Positions 16,190 through 25,624 of a DNA stretch of 64,000 bases are shown piece by piece (position 1 is the first letter of the stretch; each line of letters opens with the position of its first letter). The DNA is taken from positions 62,001 through 126,000 of the forward strand of contig NZ_CP043875.1 in assembly GCF_032878975.1 (NCBI RefSeq), read 5' to 3'. Origin of the DNA: Methanoplanus sp. FWC-SCC4. Its GTDB lineage: Archaea > Halobacteriota > Methanomicrobia > Methanomicrobiales > Methanomicrobiaceae. The notes under the pieces were generated by a model. That model was not told where the DNA came from. It did no database searches and was given only the letters and a program-made list of their open reading frames with translations. A program made the position numbers and the translations under genes.

Positions 16190-17566
16190 TCATGCCGCTT
16201 TTTTGAGTTTAATTATTATTTTTGTTCCTTTCCTGTTTTCATCGGCAAAGGCGTCTTTTGCAGTGATCTCCCCGCCATAGCTGTTTATTATATGCCAGCA
16301 AAGCGGCAGGCCAAGGCCTCTTCCCCTCCTTTTGTCTACTCCCGGCTGGAAACGTGTGAATAGATTATTTTTCCGGTTATCGGGAATTCCCGGTCCGTCA
16401 TCTCTTATTACTATTTCAGCATCACTGCCGGTATCCTTTGTTTCAATAAAAACAGAAACATTTTCACCGCCGTATTCAACACTGTTTTCCAGAATATACT
16501 CAAATGCATCATCAAGGAACTTTCCTGCCATTACACTGAGGTCTGTCTGTTTGTATGTGATATTGTGCCCCTGATTTATTTTTCCCACTGCCCTTTTAAC
16601 TGATGAATCAAGATCAAAGGGTTCGGACACAATCCCTGATTTGTGAATATCCCTTATCTTTGAGACTTTGCTTATTATGTTGCTGCTCTGTCTGATTCCT
16701 GAGAGCATTTTTTCAAAAAACGGTTTGTCAGCTTCACTTGTTGTGGCATCATAGAGAAGTTCGGCATATCCCTGGGCAGCGGTGTTGGCATTGTTTATGT
16801 CATGCGTCAGGATGTCAATATAGAGGTTTGCCTCATCATTTGCCTCTTTTAACTGTGCATTCAGTTTCATTATCTCTTTTGAATCCACTATTTTTTTGGT
16901 GATGTCCGTTACCGTGAAAACAATCGTATTATTTGGTATTTTTGAGCCTGATATCAGGCAGTAATATTCAGATTCCCCGTTGTTTTTGATCTGTATTTCA
17001 AAATTTTCGATTATGCCGTTTTCGTGAATTTTTTCGCAGATCTGCTTCATGTTTCCCTTTTCATTGCATATTTCATAAATATCTGATATGGCCTGTGGGA
17101 ATCCCCATTCATCAAGCATGTCAGTGAATTTTTTATTTCTTTCAAGGATTTTTCCTGTTTCTTTTTCTATTACAAAGACTCCGCCTTCGGAATAGTTGAA
17201 TATCCTTTTGTATTTGATTTTTTCAGATTTGAGTCTGGCAGAGATTATTGATACAATAACGGAGAGACTTATGTAAACATAAAACTGCATTGTTGCAGAT
17301 ATTATTCCGTAATAATCAGGGTAAACGATGTCATATATCAGAATTATATAAATGAGGGATATCAGGGTTGAGATTATCACCCCTCTTTTAGGATAGAAAA
17401 ATGATGCAATAATTACAGGGAAATAGAATAAGTGTGACAACACAACAGTGGTGCTCTCAAACAAAACCTGATATGTTATCTCCATTATTAAAAATAGCAG
17501 AATAACTATTGCACCTGCGATATAGGTTTTCAGATTTTCATCTTTTAGACTGGCGGCAAAAGACAT
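16190..17566 (-). CDS. Membrane-bound sensor histidine kinase with PAS domain
   Basis: 458 residues. Residues 13-110 hold four hydrophobic helices (AGAIVILLFLIMEITYQVLF; HLFYFPVIIASFFYP; the next two near 63-80 and 86-110), an N-terminal sensor in the membrane. A PAS-like segment follows (120-225, GGVFVIEKETGKILERNKKF), then a dimerisation helix with THDINNANTAAQGYAEL (phospho-acceptor His255) and an ATPase domain with ENSVEYGGENV, RDDGPGIPD and RGRGLGLPLCWHIINSYGG. The HDINN form of the His motif is common among methanogen kinases. It stands alone; no receiver gene is next to it, so its output partner is unknown. Confidence 0.92.
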   Translation of the reverse strand: MSFAASLKDENLKTYIAGAIVILLFLIMEITYQVLFESTTVVLSHLFYFPVIIASFFYPKRGVIISTLISLIYIILIYDIVYPDYYGIISATMQFYVYISLSVIVSIISARLKSEKIKYKRIFNYSEGGVFVIEKETGKILERNKKFTDMLDEWGFPQAISDIYEICNEKGNMKQICEKIHENGIIENFEIQIKNNGESEYYCLISGSKIPNNTIVFTVTDITKKIVDSKEIMKLNAQLKEANDEANLYIDILTHDINNANTAAQGYAELLYDATTSEADKPFFEKMLSGIRQSSNIISKVSKIRDIHKSGIVSEPFDLDSSVKRAVGKINQGHNITYKQTDLSVMAGKFLDDAFEYILENSVEYGGENVSVFIETKDTGSDAEIVIRDDGPGIPDNRKNNLFTRFQPGVDKRRGRGLGLPLCWHIINSYGGEITAKDAFADENRKGTKIIIKLKKAA

Positions 17567-17706
17567 TTGAATAAATTATGTAATAATAAATGGAATAATC
17601 TTTTCCATGACTTAATTAAATATTTCTTTCAACCGAAAGTTTTCAGGGCAAAAGAAAAGACGGGATTTTAAAAAGCAGCGGGTGAGAAGCCCCACATTTT
17701 AACAAA

Positions 17707-19035
17707 TTATTTCCCACCATTTTCCAGATAACCGGCATATTTGAGGAGTACTGAGATTCCGTCGGTAGAGGGATGGACTTCAATGAACCTGTTAAAATCG
17801 GCAATACTCGCTCCTTTTTCCATCATGTATGCAATGTACGCCGCGACCGGTGCCGATGAAGGTGCACCGAGGTACATTCCGGTAAGTCTCCCTGTGTCCT
17901 TTTCGTATTCGATTAATGATTTTCCCGTGTATCTTTTTGGGACAGACCAAAACGAACCCGGCCCCGATGGTGCGGGAAGACTGACGGCCTTTGAATTATC
18001 ATTGTTTGTTCTGCAAAAGGAATGCTCATAGTGAAGTTTTACAGACTGCGGGATGAATGAAGGGAGTTTTTCAGGGGTCTGACCGAGGATTGATTTTGCG
18101 GCGGATGTTCCCTCCATTCTTGCAACAGGTGTCATAAAAGGTGCTCCTGTAACATCCCCTGCGGCATAAACGCCCTTTACGCTTGTCTCATAGTTTTCGT
18201 TTACAAGAATCTCTCCCGATTCTCCCTTTTTAATGCCTTTTATGCAGTCACTGTTTGGTCTCAGACCTGAGGCAATGAGAACGGCATCAGACGGGATTTC
18301 CTCTTCTTTTCCGTTCCCCGATATTTTTACTGATTCAACCAGAGTTTCGCCGCAGATTTCCTTTAAAAGTGTGTATTCCCTGATATTGACATCCCCGAGT
18401 TCCTTGAATGCGGCAGTCCTCATTAAATCAGGCTTGCCTCTTAAAAGACTGCTGCGGATAACCATTGTGACTTCTGCTCCAAAGGCTGAGAATATTTGTG
18501 CATATTCAGAAGCTATTACCCCGCCGCCAATTATTGTGAGTTTTTCAGGGACCTCTTTTAGTGAAAAAATGCTGTGGGGATTGTAAATGCCTTTTAGATG
18601 AATACCGGGAATTTCCGGAATTATTGGCCTGGATCCTGTTGTTATCAGTATTTTGTCTGTATCGAGTTTTTCACCGTTTAAAGTGATATTACTGCCGTCT
18701 ACAAATGCCTCGCCGTTTATTAATTCAACACCTGCATCAATAGTTTCTTTGTCGAGAATTCCCGAAATTACCGACTGTATCTTATTCATTCTGGTCCAGA
18801 GACTGTTTAGTGAAACTTCCGGTACTGTGTTGAAAACAGAGAGATTTCTGAGGTTTTTTGAGTCGGTGACTATTCTTGCGGCATCATTCAGCCCGCAGAT
18901 TACCATACAGCCCTGGTGAAGACACTGTCCGCCAAGTGCCCCTCTTTTTTCAATAAGCCTGACTTTCTCTCCTGCAAGGGCGAGATGTATTGCGCCCATC
19001 CTGCCGGACGGGCCTCCTCCTATTACAGTTATCAT
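17707..19035 (-). CDS. FAD-dependent pyridine nucleotide-disulfide oxidoreductase (dihydrolipoamide-dehydrogenase-like)
   Basis: 442 residues. GGGPSGRMGAIHLA (6-19) binds FAD; GGQCLHQGCMV carries the redox-active pair Cys38 and Cys43 with the C-x4-C spacing of dihydrolipoamide dehydrogenase and mercuric reductase; GGGVIASEYAQIFSAFG is the NAD(P)H site; YAAGDVTG is the second FAD motif; the C-terminal dimerisation domain has EVHPSTDG at the place of the catalytic His-Pro. No lipoyl-protein or 2-oxoacid dehydrogenase genes are nearby, so the electron partner (a thiol, CoA disulfide or metal) is unknown. It may share a transcript with the upstream gene 19 bp away. Confidence 0.88.
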   Translation of the reverse strand: MITVIGGGPSGRMGAIHLALAGEKVRLIEKRGALGGQCLHQGCMVICGLNDAARIVTDSKNLRNLSVFNTVPEVSLNSLWTRMNKIQSVISGILDKETIDAGVELINGEAFVDGSNITLNGEKLDTDKILITTGSRPIIPEIPGIHLKGIYNPHSIFSLKEVPEKLTIIGGGVIASEYAQIFSAFGAEVTMVIRSSLLRGKPDLMRTAAFKELGDVNIREYTLLKEICGETLVESVKISGNGKEEEIPSDAVLIASGLRPNSDCIKGIKKGESGEILVNENYETSVKGVYAAGDVTGAPFMTPVARMEGTSAAKSILGQTPEKLPSFIPQSVKLHYEHSFCRTNNDNSKAVSLPAPSGPGSFWSVPKRYTGKSLIEYEKDTGRLTGMYLGAPSSAPVAAYIAYMMEKGASIADFNRFIEVHPSTDGISVLLKYAGYLENGGK

Positions 19036-19054
19036 TTATTACAATGTCCCCGGC

Positions 19055-20026
19055 TTATAACAGCTCCACACCGTCGTCCATTGGTTCCCTGAGGATTTCA
19101 CCTGAAAATCCGTCTACTTCCACTATTTTATCTCCGCGAATCTGTATTACCGGAAGATAAACAAGTTCCATCTCAATTGAGATGTTCTCTTTATCCGGGC
19201 CCACCTCAATATCCTCATAAAATATGGTGTCACCTTCGGATTTGCTAATACGGACACTTTTCTTAAGTGATTCAAAAAGATTGTCCTTTAATTTATCTTT
19301 CAGATCGCTTTTTTTCAGTTTTGGCTGTATTATCTGTGATCCCGCAGGTATTCCCCTTTCCTCTGGTTTTTTATTTTTAAGCTCTTCAGGATCAGTTTCT
19401 GTTTTTTCACCGGAAATTGCACTCAAAAGACCGGTATCTTCATAATTGAAGTCAATAATATGACTTTTGAATCTTTTTTCGCCTGTACTTGAGCATTTAT
19501 ACATATAATGCGGGATAAAAACGTGTTTAATCTCGCCCCTTATTCCGGCAATAAGTTTTGCCTCGTCATCATTCATCTGTGAAGGCAGGCATGAAATCTT
19601 AGTGAGATTTTCCTGAATATTATTCTGAGGCAGAGTATTTTCAAAAGAAATCTGTGAATTTTTTTGTCCGGCTTCCTGTGTTTCAAAATCCAAAACAAGC
19701 TCCTCACCGAGTACGTCTGCAACGGTTGCCTGACCTGAATACTTTGCAAGCTCCATATGCCCCCAGTGTATGCAGTTTTCGCAAACCGGATTTTTCAACA
19801 TCGTGAACAGAATTTTTTTGCAAAGAACGCTTCCGCTTTCGGTCTGGACTTTGAATTTTGTTCTGTTGAATGATTCAATTTTTTCAGCATTATCTGAACA
19901 CATTGCAACAATACAGTCATCTCCTTTGTATGCTGTAAGATCAATTGTGTCGTTTCCGTCTTCAACGTCGTATGATGCTGCCCTTAGTATTCCTGCAATT
20001 GCATCAACAGCCCTGTCTTTGAACAT
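19055..20026 (-). CDS. Conserved archaeal protein of unknown function
   Basis: 323 residues. Residues 1-75 form an alpha/beta segment (GDDCIVAMCSDNAEKIESFN) that is reminiscent of a nuclease or Rossmann-like core without recognisable catalytic residues. CENCIHWGHMEL (C82, C85) could bind metal. A helical and polar middle section follows (about 200-270, rich in Lys/Glu), and the C-terminal part (VYLPVIQIRGDKIVEVDGFS) is strand-rich. No signal peptide or membrane helix. It lies upstream of the oxidoreductase on the same strand. I do not recognise a characterised family. Confidence 0.7.
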   Translation of the reverse strand: MFKDRAVDAIAGILRAASYDVEDGNDTIDLTAYKGDDCIVAMCSDNAEKIESFNRTKFKVQTESGSVLCKKILFTMLKNPVCENCIHWGHMELAKYSGQATVADVLGEELVLDFETQEAGQKNSQISFENTLPQNNIQENLTKISCLPSQMNDDEAKLIAGIRGEIKHVFIPHYMYKCSSTGEKRFKSHIIDFNYEDTGLLSAISGEKTETDPEELKNKKPEERGIPAGSQIIQPKLKKSDLKDKLKDNLFESLKKSVRISKSEGDTIFYEDIEVGPDKENISIEMELVYLPVIQIRGDKIVEVDGFSGEILREPMDDGVELL

Positions 20027-20196
20027 CTGATTATCCTATAAGTATCTGGATATGAATTATATTTTCTATACATTTTCTATATTGTACGGAAAAAAAGTCG
20101 GAAAAATGGTAGTGAGCCTTTATAATATTACAGACTGCCGGGTGATTTTGGAATTCTCACTGGTATAATTGTCTCCCGTGCACCCTGAAATATTTT

Positions 20197-20997
20197 TTAT
20201 GGCAGAATTTTTGTGTTATGTGACTCGGTGATGTGGGTGTTTACAAAATGCCAGTGTGACTGGAAGAAATGAATGAAACCATCCGACTCCGAATAAAGTG
20301 CTGATGTCATCTTGTCAGGAGAGTTCATCACAACCATGACCTTTTTGTTGTCAATTATATACACGCCTGAAGCCTCACCTTCCATTTCAAGATCAAGGCC
20401 CAGAGGGTCTGTGAAGATTGTAACTTCAAAATTTTCCGGTTTTTCTCCTTCCCAGTTGTTGCTGATGATCCTGGTCTTAACCCCTTCCTCAAGATTTTCC
20501 AGCGTGCCTAAAATCTCTTTTCTCATGTATTCCCAGTAGGAGAGCATTTTAATCTCTTCCTTTGCATCTGATATTATCTCTATAAGACGTGCTCTTATGT
20601 TTTCGTCCCCGAAAATACTCCAGATAAATTCCTGGTTTCCTGTGATTATATTCTTCTTTTCACTGTATATTTTATTCAGGGCTGTTTTTGCAAATTCCGC
20701 ATTTTTTTCTATTGAACCAAGAAGATTTCCGACAGCATCATGGGGAGGTGTTGCACTGAACCTTTTTGGTGTTGTATTAGAGAGGATAACAAGGCTTTTT
20801 TGCATAAGTTTGTCCAGAACAGGATATACTGATGCGCGTGGCACCCCCGAAATTTCATGAAGTTCGGTTGCGGTTGCACTTTCAATCTGAAGAAGCGCGA
20901 TATAAACAAGTGCTTCGTATTTTGTAAGGCCCAGTGATTTTAAAGCTTCAAGCACTTCTTCTTTGTTTTCTCTTAGAACTCCCATTGGCATATACAT
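20197..20997 (-). CDS. TrmB-family transcriptional regulator
   Basis: 266 residues. The N-terminal winged helix is typical of TrmB (LKSLGLTKYEALVYIALLQ, then ATELHEISGVPRASVYPVLD); the C-terminal half has a phospholipase-D-like effector fold (about 125-250, ARLIEIISDAKEEIKMLSYW). TrmB proteins bind sugars and control sugar uptake and sugar metabolism genes. It faces a surface protein plus phosphoglucose isomerase pair across an 80-bp spacer with an inverted repeat. Three ATG codons (20997, 20991, 20985) are possible starts; a TATA-like box so close to the first ones suggests a start a little farther inside. Confidence 0.9.
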   Translation of the reverse strand: MYMPMGVLRENKEEVLEALKSLGLTKYEALVYIALLQIESATATELHEISGVPRASVYPVLDKLMQKSLVILSNTTPKRFSATPPHDAVGNLLGSIEKNAEFAKTALNKIYSEKKNIITGNQEFIWSIFGDENIRARLIEIISDAKEEIKMLSYWEYMRKEILGTLENLEEGVKTRIISNNWEGEKPENFEVTIFTDPLGLDLEMEGEASGVYIIDNKKVMVVMNSPDKMTSALYSESDGFIHFFQSHWHFVNTHITESHNTKILP

Positions 20998-21004
20998 ATA
21001 TATA
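20993..21004 (+). promoter_or_regulatory. TATA box of the surface-protein operon
   Basis: ACATATATATAC lies about 22 bp before the operator half-site at 21018. A start about 25 bp downstream would fall inside the inverted repeat at 21018-21046, the position expected for repression of the gene at 21078. Confidence 0.45.
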
Positions 21005-21017
21005 CTTCGGGTTGTTA

Positions 21018-21055
21018 AATGTTGTTACAAAAAAAACAACAACATTGGAATGTTG
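21018..21055. promoter_or_regulatory. Candidate TrmB operator (three half-sites)
   Basis: AATGTTGTT (21018-21026) and AACAACATT (21038-21046) form a perfect 9-bp inverted repeat with an 11-bp spacer. A third half-site AATGTTG (21049-21055) follows on the plus strand. The site lies between the divergent TrmB gene and the gene at 21078, and downstream of the TATA box, so it would block transcription. Confidence 0.6.
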
Positions 21056-21077
21056 AAGTTTCTAAAGAGGTATACTA

Positions 21078-22364
21078 ATGAAAATAACTAATATCCTGGT
21101 GGCATTTTTTATTTGTGTCACTTTTGCAGCAGTTCCCGCAATGGCCGGAGTAAAATATATTTCAGGTGAACCTGACATCAGTGTTGCAATCTCAGGTACA
21201 AATGAATTTGATCCGGGGGATGACGTATCACTAGCAATTATCGTTCAGAACTCCGGTCTGAAAAACTCAAAGATCATTCAGTCATCAGTTGTTGACCGTG
21301 ATGATCTTCCTGACACCGCAAAGATGGTTGTGGTAACACTTGAATCCGGTGATGCTCCTGTAACGGTCAAAAGTGATCCCCAGATGATTGGTGATATTGC
21401 AGGCGGTCTTACAAAGAGTCTCGTGTTCAACCTCAAGGTTGACAAAAATGCGGCACCGGGCGAATACAATCTGGATACAGTTGTGAAATACAAATATCTC
21501 TACAACGCAGATCAGATTGGAACCGACTCAATCAGGTATTTTTACAAGGATGTAAATCTTGAGATTGCCCTTCCGTTAAAGATCAACTCGGATCTGGATA
21601 TTGAAGTTGGTAATGTGGCTGTGGAGTCGATGAATGTCGGAACAGAAGGCTACATCTCAATGGATGTTAAGAACACAGGTTATGAAACCGGTCAGGATTC
21701 CGTTGTCAAAATAACCCGTTCTCCCGGAAGTGCGGTAGTGCCGACTGATTCAAGCGTCTTTGTTGGTGAATTTGCTCCTGGTGAGATTAAGAGCGTCACA
21801 TTCAAGGCGGCAGTTTCAGACAACGGAGAGGCAAAGAACTATCCTGTTCTTGTTTCAGTCGACTATAAGGACTCTGAAGGTGACCAGAAAACCTCTGATT
21901 CAGTGACAATTGGTGTTGATGTCGGTGGAAAGGTTGATTTTGAGGCAGTTTCAAAAACAAGTGAGATTCACCCGGGTCAGAAGGGCAAGATAACTATTGA
22001 ATACAAAAATACAGGTGATGCAACCGCCTACAATGCAGTTGCCCGTATCAGTGCGGTTGATCCGTTCACAAGCAACGACGACACGGCATTTTTAGGCGAT
22101 CTTGCGCCCGGACAGACTGCAACCGGAGTATATGACGTTTCGGTTGACAGTGAGGCAACGATTAAGACATACGGAATCGACACCGAAATCCGCTACCGTG
22201 ATGCCCTTGACAACAGTCAGATATCAGACTCGATGAAGGCACAGGTTGAGCTCACACCCCGCTCGGGATTTGAGGTTTTTACAAATCCGATTGTGCTGAC
22301 AGTCGTTCTTTTTGCGATTATCGGTGCAGGGTATTTTGTATGGTCACGTCGAAAGAATGAGTAA
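21078..22364 (+). CDS. Exported surface protein with repeated CARDB/NEW3-type beta domains (COG1361-like) and C-terminal anchor
   Basis: 428 residues with a signal peptide (MKITNILVAFFICVTFAAVPAMAG), three or four beta-sandwich repeats of about 100 residues (for example SVAISGTNEFDPGDDVSLAI; VGTEGYISMDVKNTGYETG; IHPGQKGKITIEYKNTGDAT) and a C-terminal membrane helix (FTNPIVLTVVLFAIIGAGYF) followed by SRRKNE. This fits an outer-face cell-envelope protein of the S-layer-associated COG1361 type. GAGGT at 21067-21071 is a good ribosome-binding site. It overlaps the next gene by one base (TAATG). The operator upstream suggests sugar-responsive control by TrmB. Confidence 0.85.
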   Translation: MKITNILVAFFICVTFAAVPAMAGVKYISGEPDISVAISGTNEFDPGDDVSLAIIVQNSGLKNSKIIQSSVVDRDDLPDTAKMVVVTLESGDAPVTVKSDPQMIGDIAGGLTKSLVFNLKVDKNAAPGEYNLDTVVKYKYLYNADQIGTDSIRYFYKDVNLEIALPLKINSDLDIEVGNVAVESMNVGTEGYISMDVKNTGYETGQDSVVKITRSPGSAVVPTDSSVFVGEFAPGEIKSVTFKAAVSDNGEAKNYPVLVSVDYKDSEGDQKTSDSVTIGVDVGGKVDFEAVSKTSEIHPGQKGKITIEYKNTGDATAYNAVARISAVDPFTSNDDTAFLGDLAPGQTATGVYDVSVDSEATIKTYGIDTEIRYRDALDNSQISDSMKAQVELTPRSGFEVFTNPIVLTVVLFAIIGAGYFVWSRRKNE

Positions 22365-23062
22365 TGATGAAATTCTGGGACGGGACGCTTCCAAAACCTG
22401 GGCAGCGGACAGTTGAAGATATGAGGTCTGTGCTTGCTGATTTTAATGCATGCGCAGAGAATACCCTTTATTTCATGTACAGAAGCCTTTCCATGAACCC
22501 GGGGGACAAAGAATGGCTTTCTGCGCGATGCCTGAGATATGACATAACCGTCATACCCCCCTGTCTTCTTGGGGATGAATATGTCAAGACAAAGGGGCAC
22601 TATCATCCAAAAGCCCCTGACGGTTTCGGATTTCCCGAATTATACCAGGTAATTTCCGGAGAGGCACATTTTTTGCTTCAAAAAAGGGATCTGTCGGATG
22701 TTGTTGTGGTCCGGGCAAAGACAGGCGATGTGGTTTTGGTACCTCCGGGCTACGGACATGTCACAATAAATCCCTCGAATGAGACTCTTGTTATGGCAAA
22801 CATAGTATCCGACGCTTTTAAAAGTGAATATGAATTCTATGAGCATAACCACGGTGCGGCATACTACGAGCTTTTTGGGAATGTCTTTTTGAAAAATCCA
22901 AATTATGGGGATGTTCCAAAAATCCGTTTTGTTGATGCATTTGAAGTTCCCGAACTAAAAATTCTTCACAACCAGTCAATATATGATTTAATCGGTGACG
23001 ATGAGGTTTTGGAATATCTTAACAATCCGGTTATTCTGGAAAAAATAAATTTCAAAATTTGA
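22364..23062 (+). CDS. pgiA: Cupin-type glucose-6-phosphate isomerase
   Basis: 232 residues of the archaeal cupin phosphoglucose isomerase family, which interconverts glucose 6-phosphate and fructose 6-phosphate with a bound metal. GHYHPKAPDG (His79, His81), the following PELYQ (Glu92) and PPGYGHVTINPS (His132) supply metal ligands; the spacing between His81 and Glu92 is larger than in the Pyrococcus enzyme, a form seen in methanogens. The ATG overlaps the previous stop by one base, so it is translated with the surface protein and probably falls under TrmB control. Confidence 0.92.
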   Translation: MMKFWDGTLPKPGQRTVEDMRSVLADFNACAENTLYFMYRSLSMNPGDKEWLSARCLRYDITVIPPCLLGDEYVKTKGHYHPKAPDGFGFPELYQVISGEAHFLLQKRDLSDVVVVRAKTGDVVLVPPGYGHVTINPSNETLVMANIVSDAFKSEYEFYEHNHGAAYYELFGNVFLKNPNYGDVPKIRFVDAFEVPELKILHNQSIYDLIGDDEVLEYLNNPVILEKINFKI

Positions 23063-23078
23063 TTTTTAATTAAAATCA
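23060..23078. terminator. Weak AT-rich hairpin after phosphoglucose isomerase
   Basis: TGATTTT-taatt-AAAATCA overlaps the stop codon and lies between convergent genes. It is followed by T-rich sequence. Confidence 0.3.
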
Positions 23079-23143
23079 ATTTGTGATTTCCAGCCACAAA
23101 AATGTGAAAATTTTGTTTTCATCCCGTTTTTTATATGAGGGAA

Positions 23144-23893
23144 TTATTCCTGTTTTAAAAGATTGGGAGGTGCATTTCTTTTATGTGTTGTATTCCTGAC
23201 TTTCTCAAATATTTTCTCTTCAGTTTCTGATTTTGGCGTCCATCCTGAATTTTCAAGGTTTATCAGGGCATTGTCGATCTCCTCATATGAAAAACCAATC
23301 TCTGATTCATCGCTTTGTCCCGGGTAAAGACCTGCAGAAGGTGCCTTTTTAATTATTGATTCAGGAACACCCGTTTCTTTTGAGAGAATGTACACATCCT
23401 TTTTGTAGAGGTGCAGGAGCGGCTGGATGTCCGCTGAATCATCGCCGTATTTTGTTGAATATCCTATCATATACTCTGTTTTGTTTGATGTGCCGCACAC
23501 AAGTGCCGAGAATTTGTTGGCATAATAATAAAGTGCCGTCATCCTTATCCTTGCCATCAGGTTTCCGGTAAGATAGGGGGAGTCCTCATATCCCGGCAGT
23601 TGCTTAAATGCATCGATTACCGGATTTATAGGGACAACCTCGTATGAAATGCCAAATTTTTCCGAGAGTTCCATTACGTCCTGTATGTCTTCTTCAGGAG
23701 TCACTCCTGACGGGAGCATAAACCCTAACACATTTTCTCCTCCTATTGCACGGGAACATAGTGCTGCCGCAAGAGAGGAGTCTATCCCGCCTGAGAGGCC
23801 TATTACAATTTTCTGACGGCCTGATGACCATACCGAATGTCTGATCATCTGCTCTATCTTTTCACATTCACATCCAATGCATTTTATTGTCAT
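23144..23893 (-). CDS. nadE: NH3-dependent NAD+ synthetase
   Basis: 249 residues. It amidates deamido-NAD+ using ATP and ammonia, the last step of NAD synthesis. The PP-loop SGGIDSS (34-40) is clear, with the substrate motif GTSNKTEYMIGYSTKYGDDS and the loop YPGQSDESEIGFSYEEID. No glutaminase domain is present, so it uses free ammonia. The ATG overlaps the stop of the potassium channel gene by four bases (ATGA). Confidence 0.95.
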   Translation of the reverse strand: MTIKCIGCECEKIEQMIRHSVWSSGRQKIVIGLSGGIDSSLAAALCSRAIGGENVLGFMLPSGVTPEEDIQDVMELSEKFGISYEVVPINPVIDAFKQLPGYEDSPYLTGNLMARIRMTALYYYANKFSALVCGTSNKTEYMIGYSTKYGDDSADIQPLLHLYKKDVYILSKETGVPESIIKKAPSAGLYPGQSDESEIGFSYEEIDNALINLENSGWTPKSETEEKIFEKVRNTTHKRNAPPNLLKQE

Positions 23894-25623
23894 TTCTGCT
23901 CATCTCCTGAAAGAATCTCAATTAATTTCCTTATAGACCTGATGCTGCCATAGGCAATAACATCATTTTCCTTCAATATCTTATCATCGGCAGACGGCCT
24001 TAACAGCGTATTTTCCCTGCCTTCGACTGCAATTATTTTTGCACCTGTTACTCTCTCGCACCAGCCGACGGTGGTTTCCTTTTCCCTGTGGTTGTGCTTT
24101 AAAATAACCTTTCTGTTCCCGGGAAGGTCCAGGAGGACGGAAACAATACCGTGAAGAACAATCCCGGCTACAATCTGCCCGCTTGTAGTTGGCAGAAGTG
24201 CCACATAATCGGCACCTGCACGATATAGTTTTTCAACATTTGAGGCCCTGTTTGCACGGGCAAGGATATGTATGGTCGGATTGAGGTTTCTTGCAAGAAG
24301 TGTTGAGAAAATGTTTGCCTCATCACTGTTTACAGCTGCAATGAACACTTCGGCCTCTTCGATGTGTGCCTCGGTTAAGGCTGATTCATCCTCTGCATTT
24401 GATGCAATTGCAAAAGGTTCTGATGATTTCGGGTCTATTACATATGAACGGACTCCCGATTCCTTAAGTTCTTTGTAAACAACCTGGCCCAGATCACCGA
24501 ATCCTGCAATGACAGCAAGTTTTTCCGGATTTTTCGCAGGGCACGTAAGTTCGTTTTTTATAAGCTCTGATATTGCATCCGCTTTTCCCAACAGGAATAT
24601 GGTGGTTGAACGCTGTATTTTGATGTTTTCCTTCTCTTTTATGTAAAAATTGTCCTTGTCGATTATAAAAACCGGGTCAACACCATAATTTTCAAAAAGA
24701 TTCAGCTCATTCAGGGTTTTTCCTATGATTTTACAGTCCGGAGTGACCGGGATATAGACAAATTTGAGCTGGTCCTTCCACCTGTCCTTTTTTTTGATCC
24801 CGTCCCTTAAAGAAGCCTGATAAATAATGTCCACTTCCGGCGTTAAGGATGCATGCCTTGCGATTATCTTCCCTGTAAAGTCTTTTGGGGAGAATACATG
24901 GTCTGCCCCGGCGTATTTCAGGTATCGTGCGTATGAGAGATCGTCTATTATTGAAGTTATCGAGGCTGTGGTTTTTTTCCTGATTCCAAGGATTATGGTT
25001 GCAGATTTCCTCTCGTCCTCACAGATTATGACATCCCTTGCCGAATCTGCATAAACTCCTGTCCATGTGTCGTTTTTTTCGTAATCAGCACTTACAACGA
25101 ATAAATCCCTTTTGTAATTTTTGTAGTATTTTATTGCCGAGAGTGCATTTTTCGGGTTATCGTCCACCAGAATGATTTTAAGGCCGGATACAAGAAGGCT
25201 GTCAATCAGAGACTTTGAGATCTCTGTAAAGCCGATAACAAGGACATGACCCTGTATTTTCCTCGGCACTTTTGAAGGTGCCACCGGCTTTAGCATATCC
25301 TGAAGATAAGGCTCAAGAACTGCCGGAATTATCATTAGAAATGTGAATACACCGGTGCACATTATGATAATCGTCAGAATGATCGTAAGCTGGTTCTGTA
25401 CAGGGAAGAACGTCAGCAGGTCATAACCGACCGTTGTCATGGTCTGAAGTACAAAAAGGGCTGATTCGGCCCATGTGAGTCTTGTTCCTTCCAGAACAGG
25501 TATTGAATAATAGAGAAGGATTGTGTAAAAGACCACCTGGAATATAAGGAGCTGAAAATAAAACTGGAGTCTGTCTTTTAGGAAATAGTGCCTTAAGTAA
25601 CTGATCAGTCCCCTTTTGTTCAT
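23890..25623 (-). CDS. Potassium channel with two RCK (TrkA-N) domains
   Basis: 577 residues. Helix 1 (about 22-42), a pore loop with the K+ selectivity motif TVGYD (64-68) and helix 2 (about 76-100) form a minimal two-helix channel. Two cytoplasmic RCK units follow, each with a TrkA-C-like part: RCK1 from about 108 (HVLVIGFTEISKSLIDSLL, with no GxGxxG) and RCK2 from about 350 (VIAGFGDLGQVVYKELKES, which keeps the nucleotide-binding glycines). The last about 80 residues are a TrkA-C domain. RCK domains gate such channels on Ca2+ or nucleotide binding. It sits between NcsA (1-base gap) and NadE (4-base overlap). Confidence 0.93.
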   Translation of the reverse strand: MNKRGLISYLRHYFLKDRLQFYFQLLIFQVVFYTILLYYSIPVLEGTRLTWAESALFVLQTMTTVGYDLLTFFPVQNQLTIILTIIIMCTGVFTFLMIIPAVLEPYLQDMLKPVAPSKVPRKIQGHVLVIGFTEISKSLIDSLLVSGLKIILVDDNPKNALSAIKYYKNYKRDLFVVSADYEKNDTWTGVYADSARDVIICEDERKSATIILGIRKKTTASITSIIDDLSYARYLKYAGADHVFSPKDFTGKIIARHASLTPEVDIIYQASLRDGIKKKDRWKDQLKFVYIPVTPDCKIIGKTLNELNLFENYGVDPVFIIDKDNFYIKEKENIKIQRSTTIFLLGKADAISELIKNELTCPAKNPEKLAVIAGFGDLGQVVYKELKESGVRSYVIDPKSSEPFAIASNAEDESALTEAHIEEAEVFIAAVNSDEANIFSTLLARNLNPTIHILARANRASNVEKLYRAGADYVALLPTTSGQIVAGIVLHGIVSVLLDLPGNRKVILKHNHREKETTVGWCERVTGAKIIAVEGRENTLLRPSADDKILKENDVIAYGSIRSIRKLIEILSGDEQK

Positions 25624-25624
25624 C

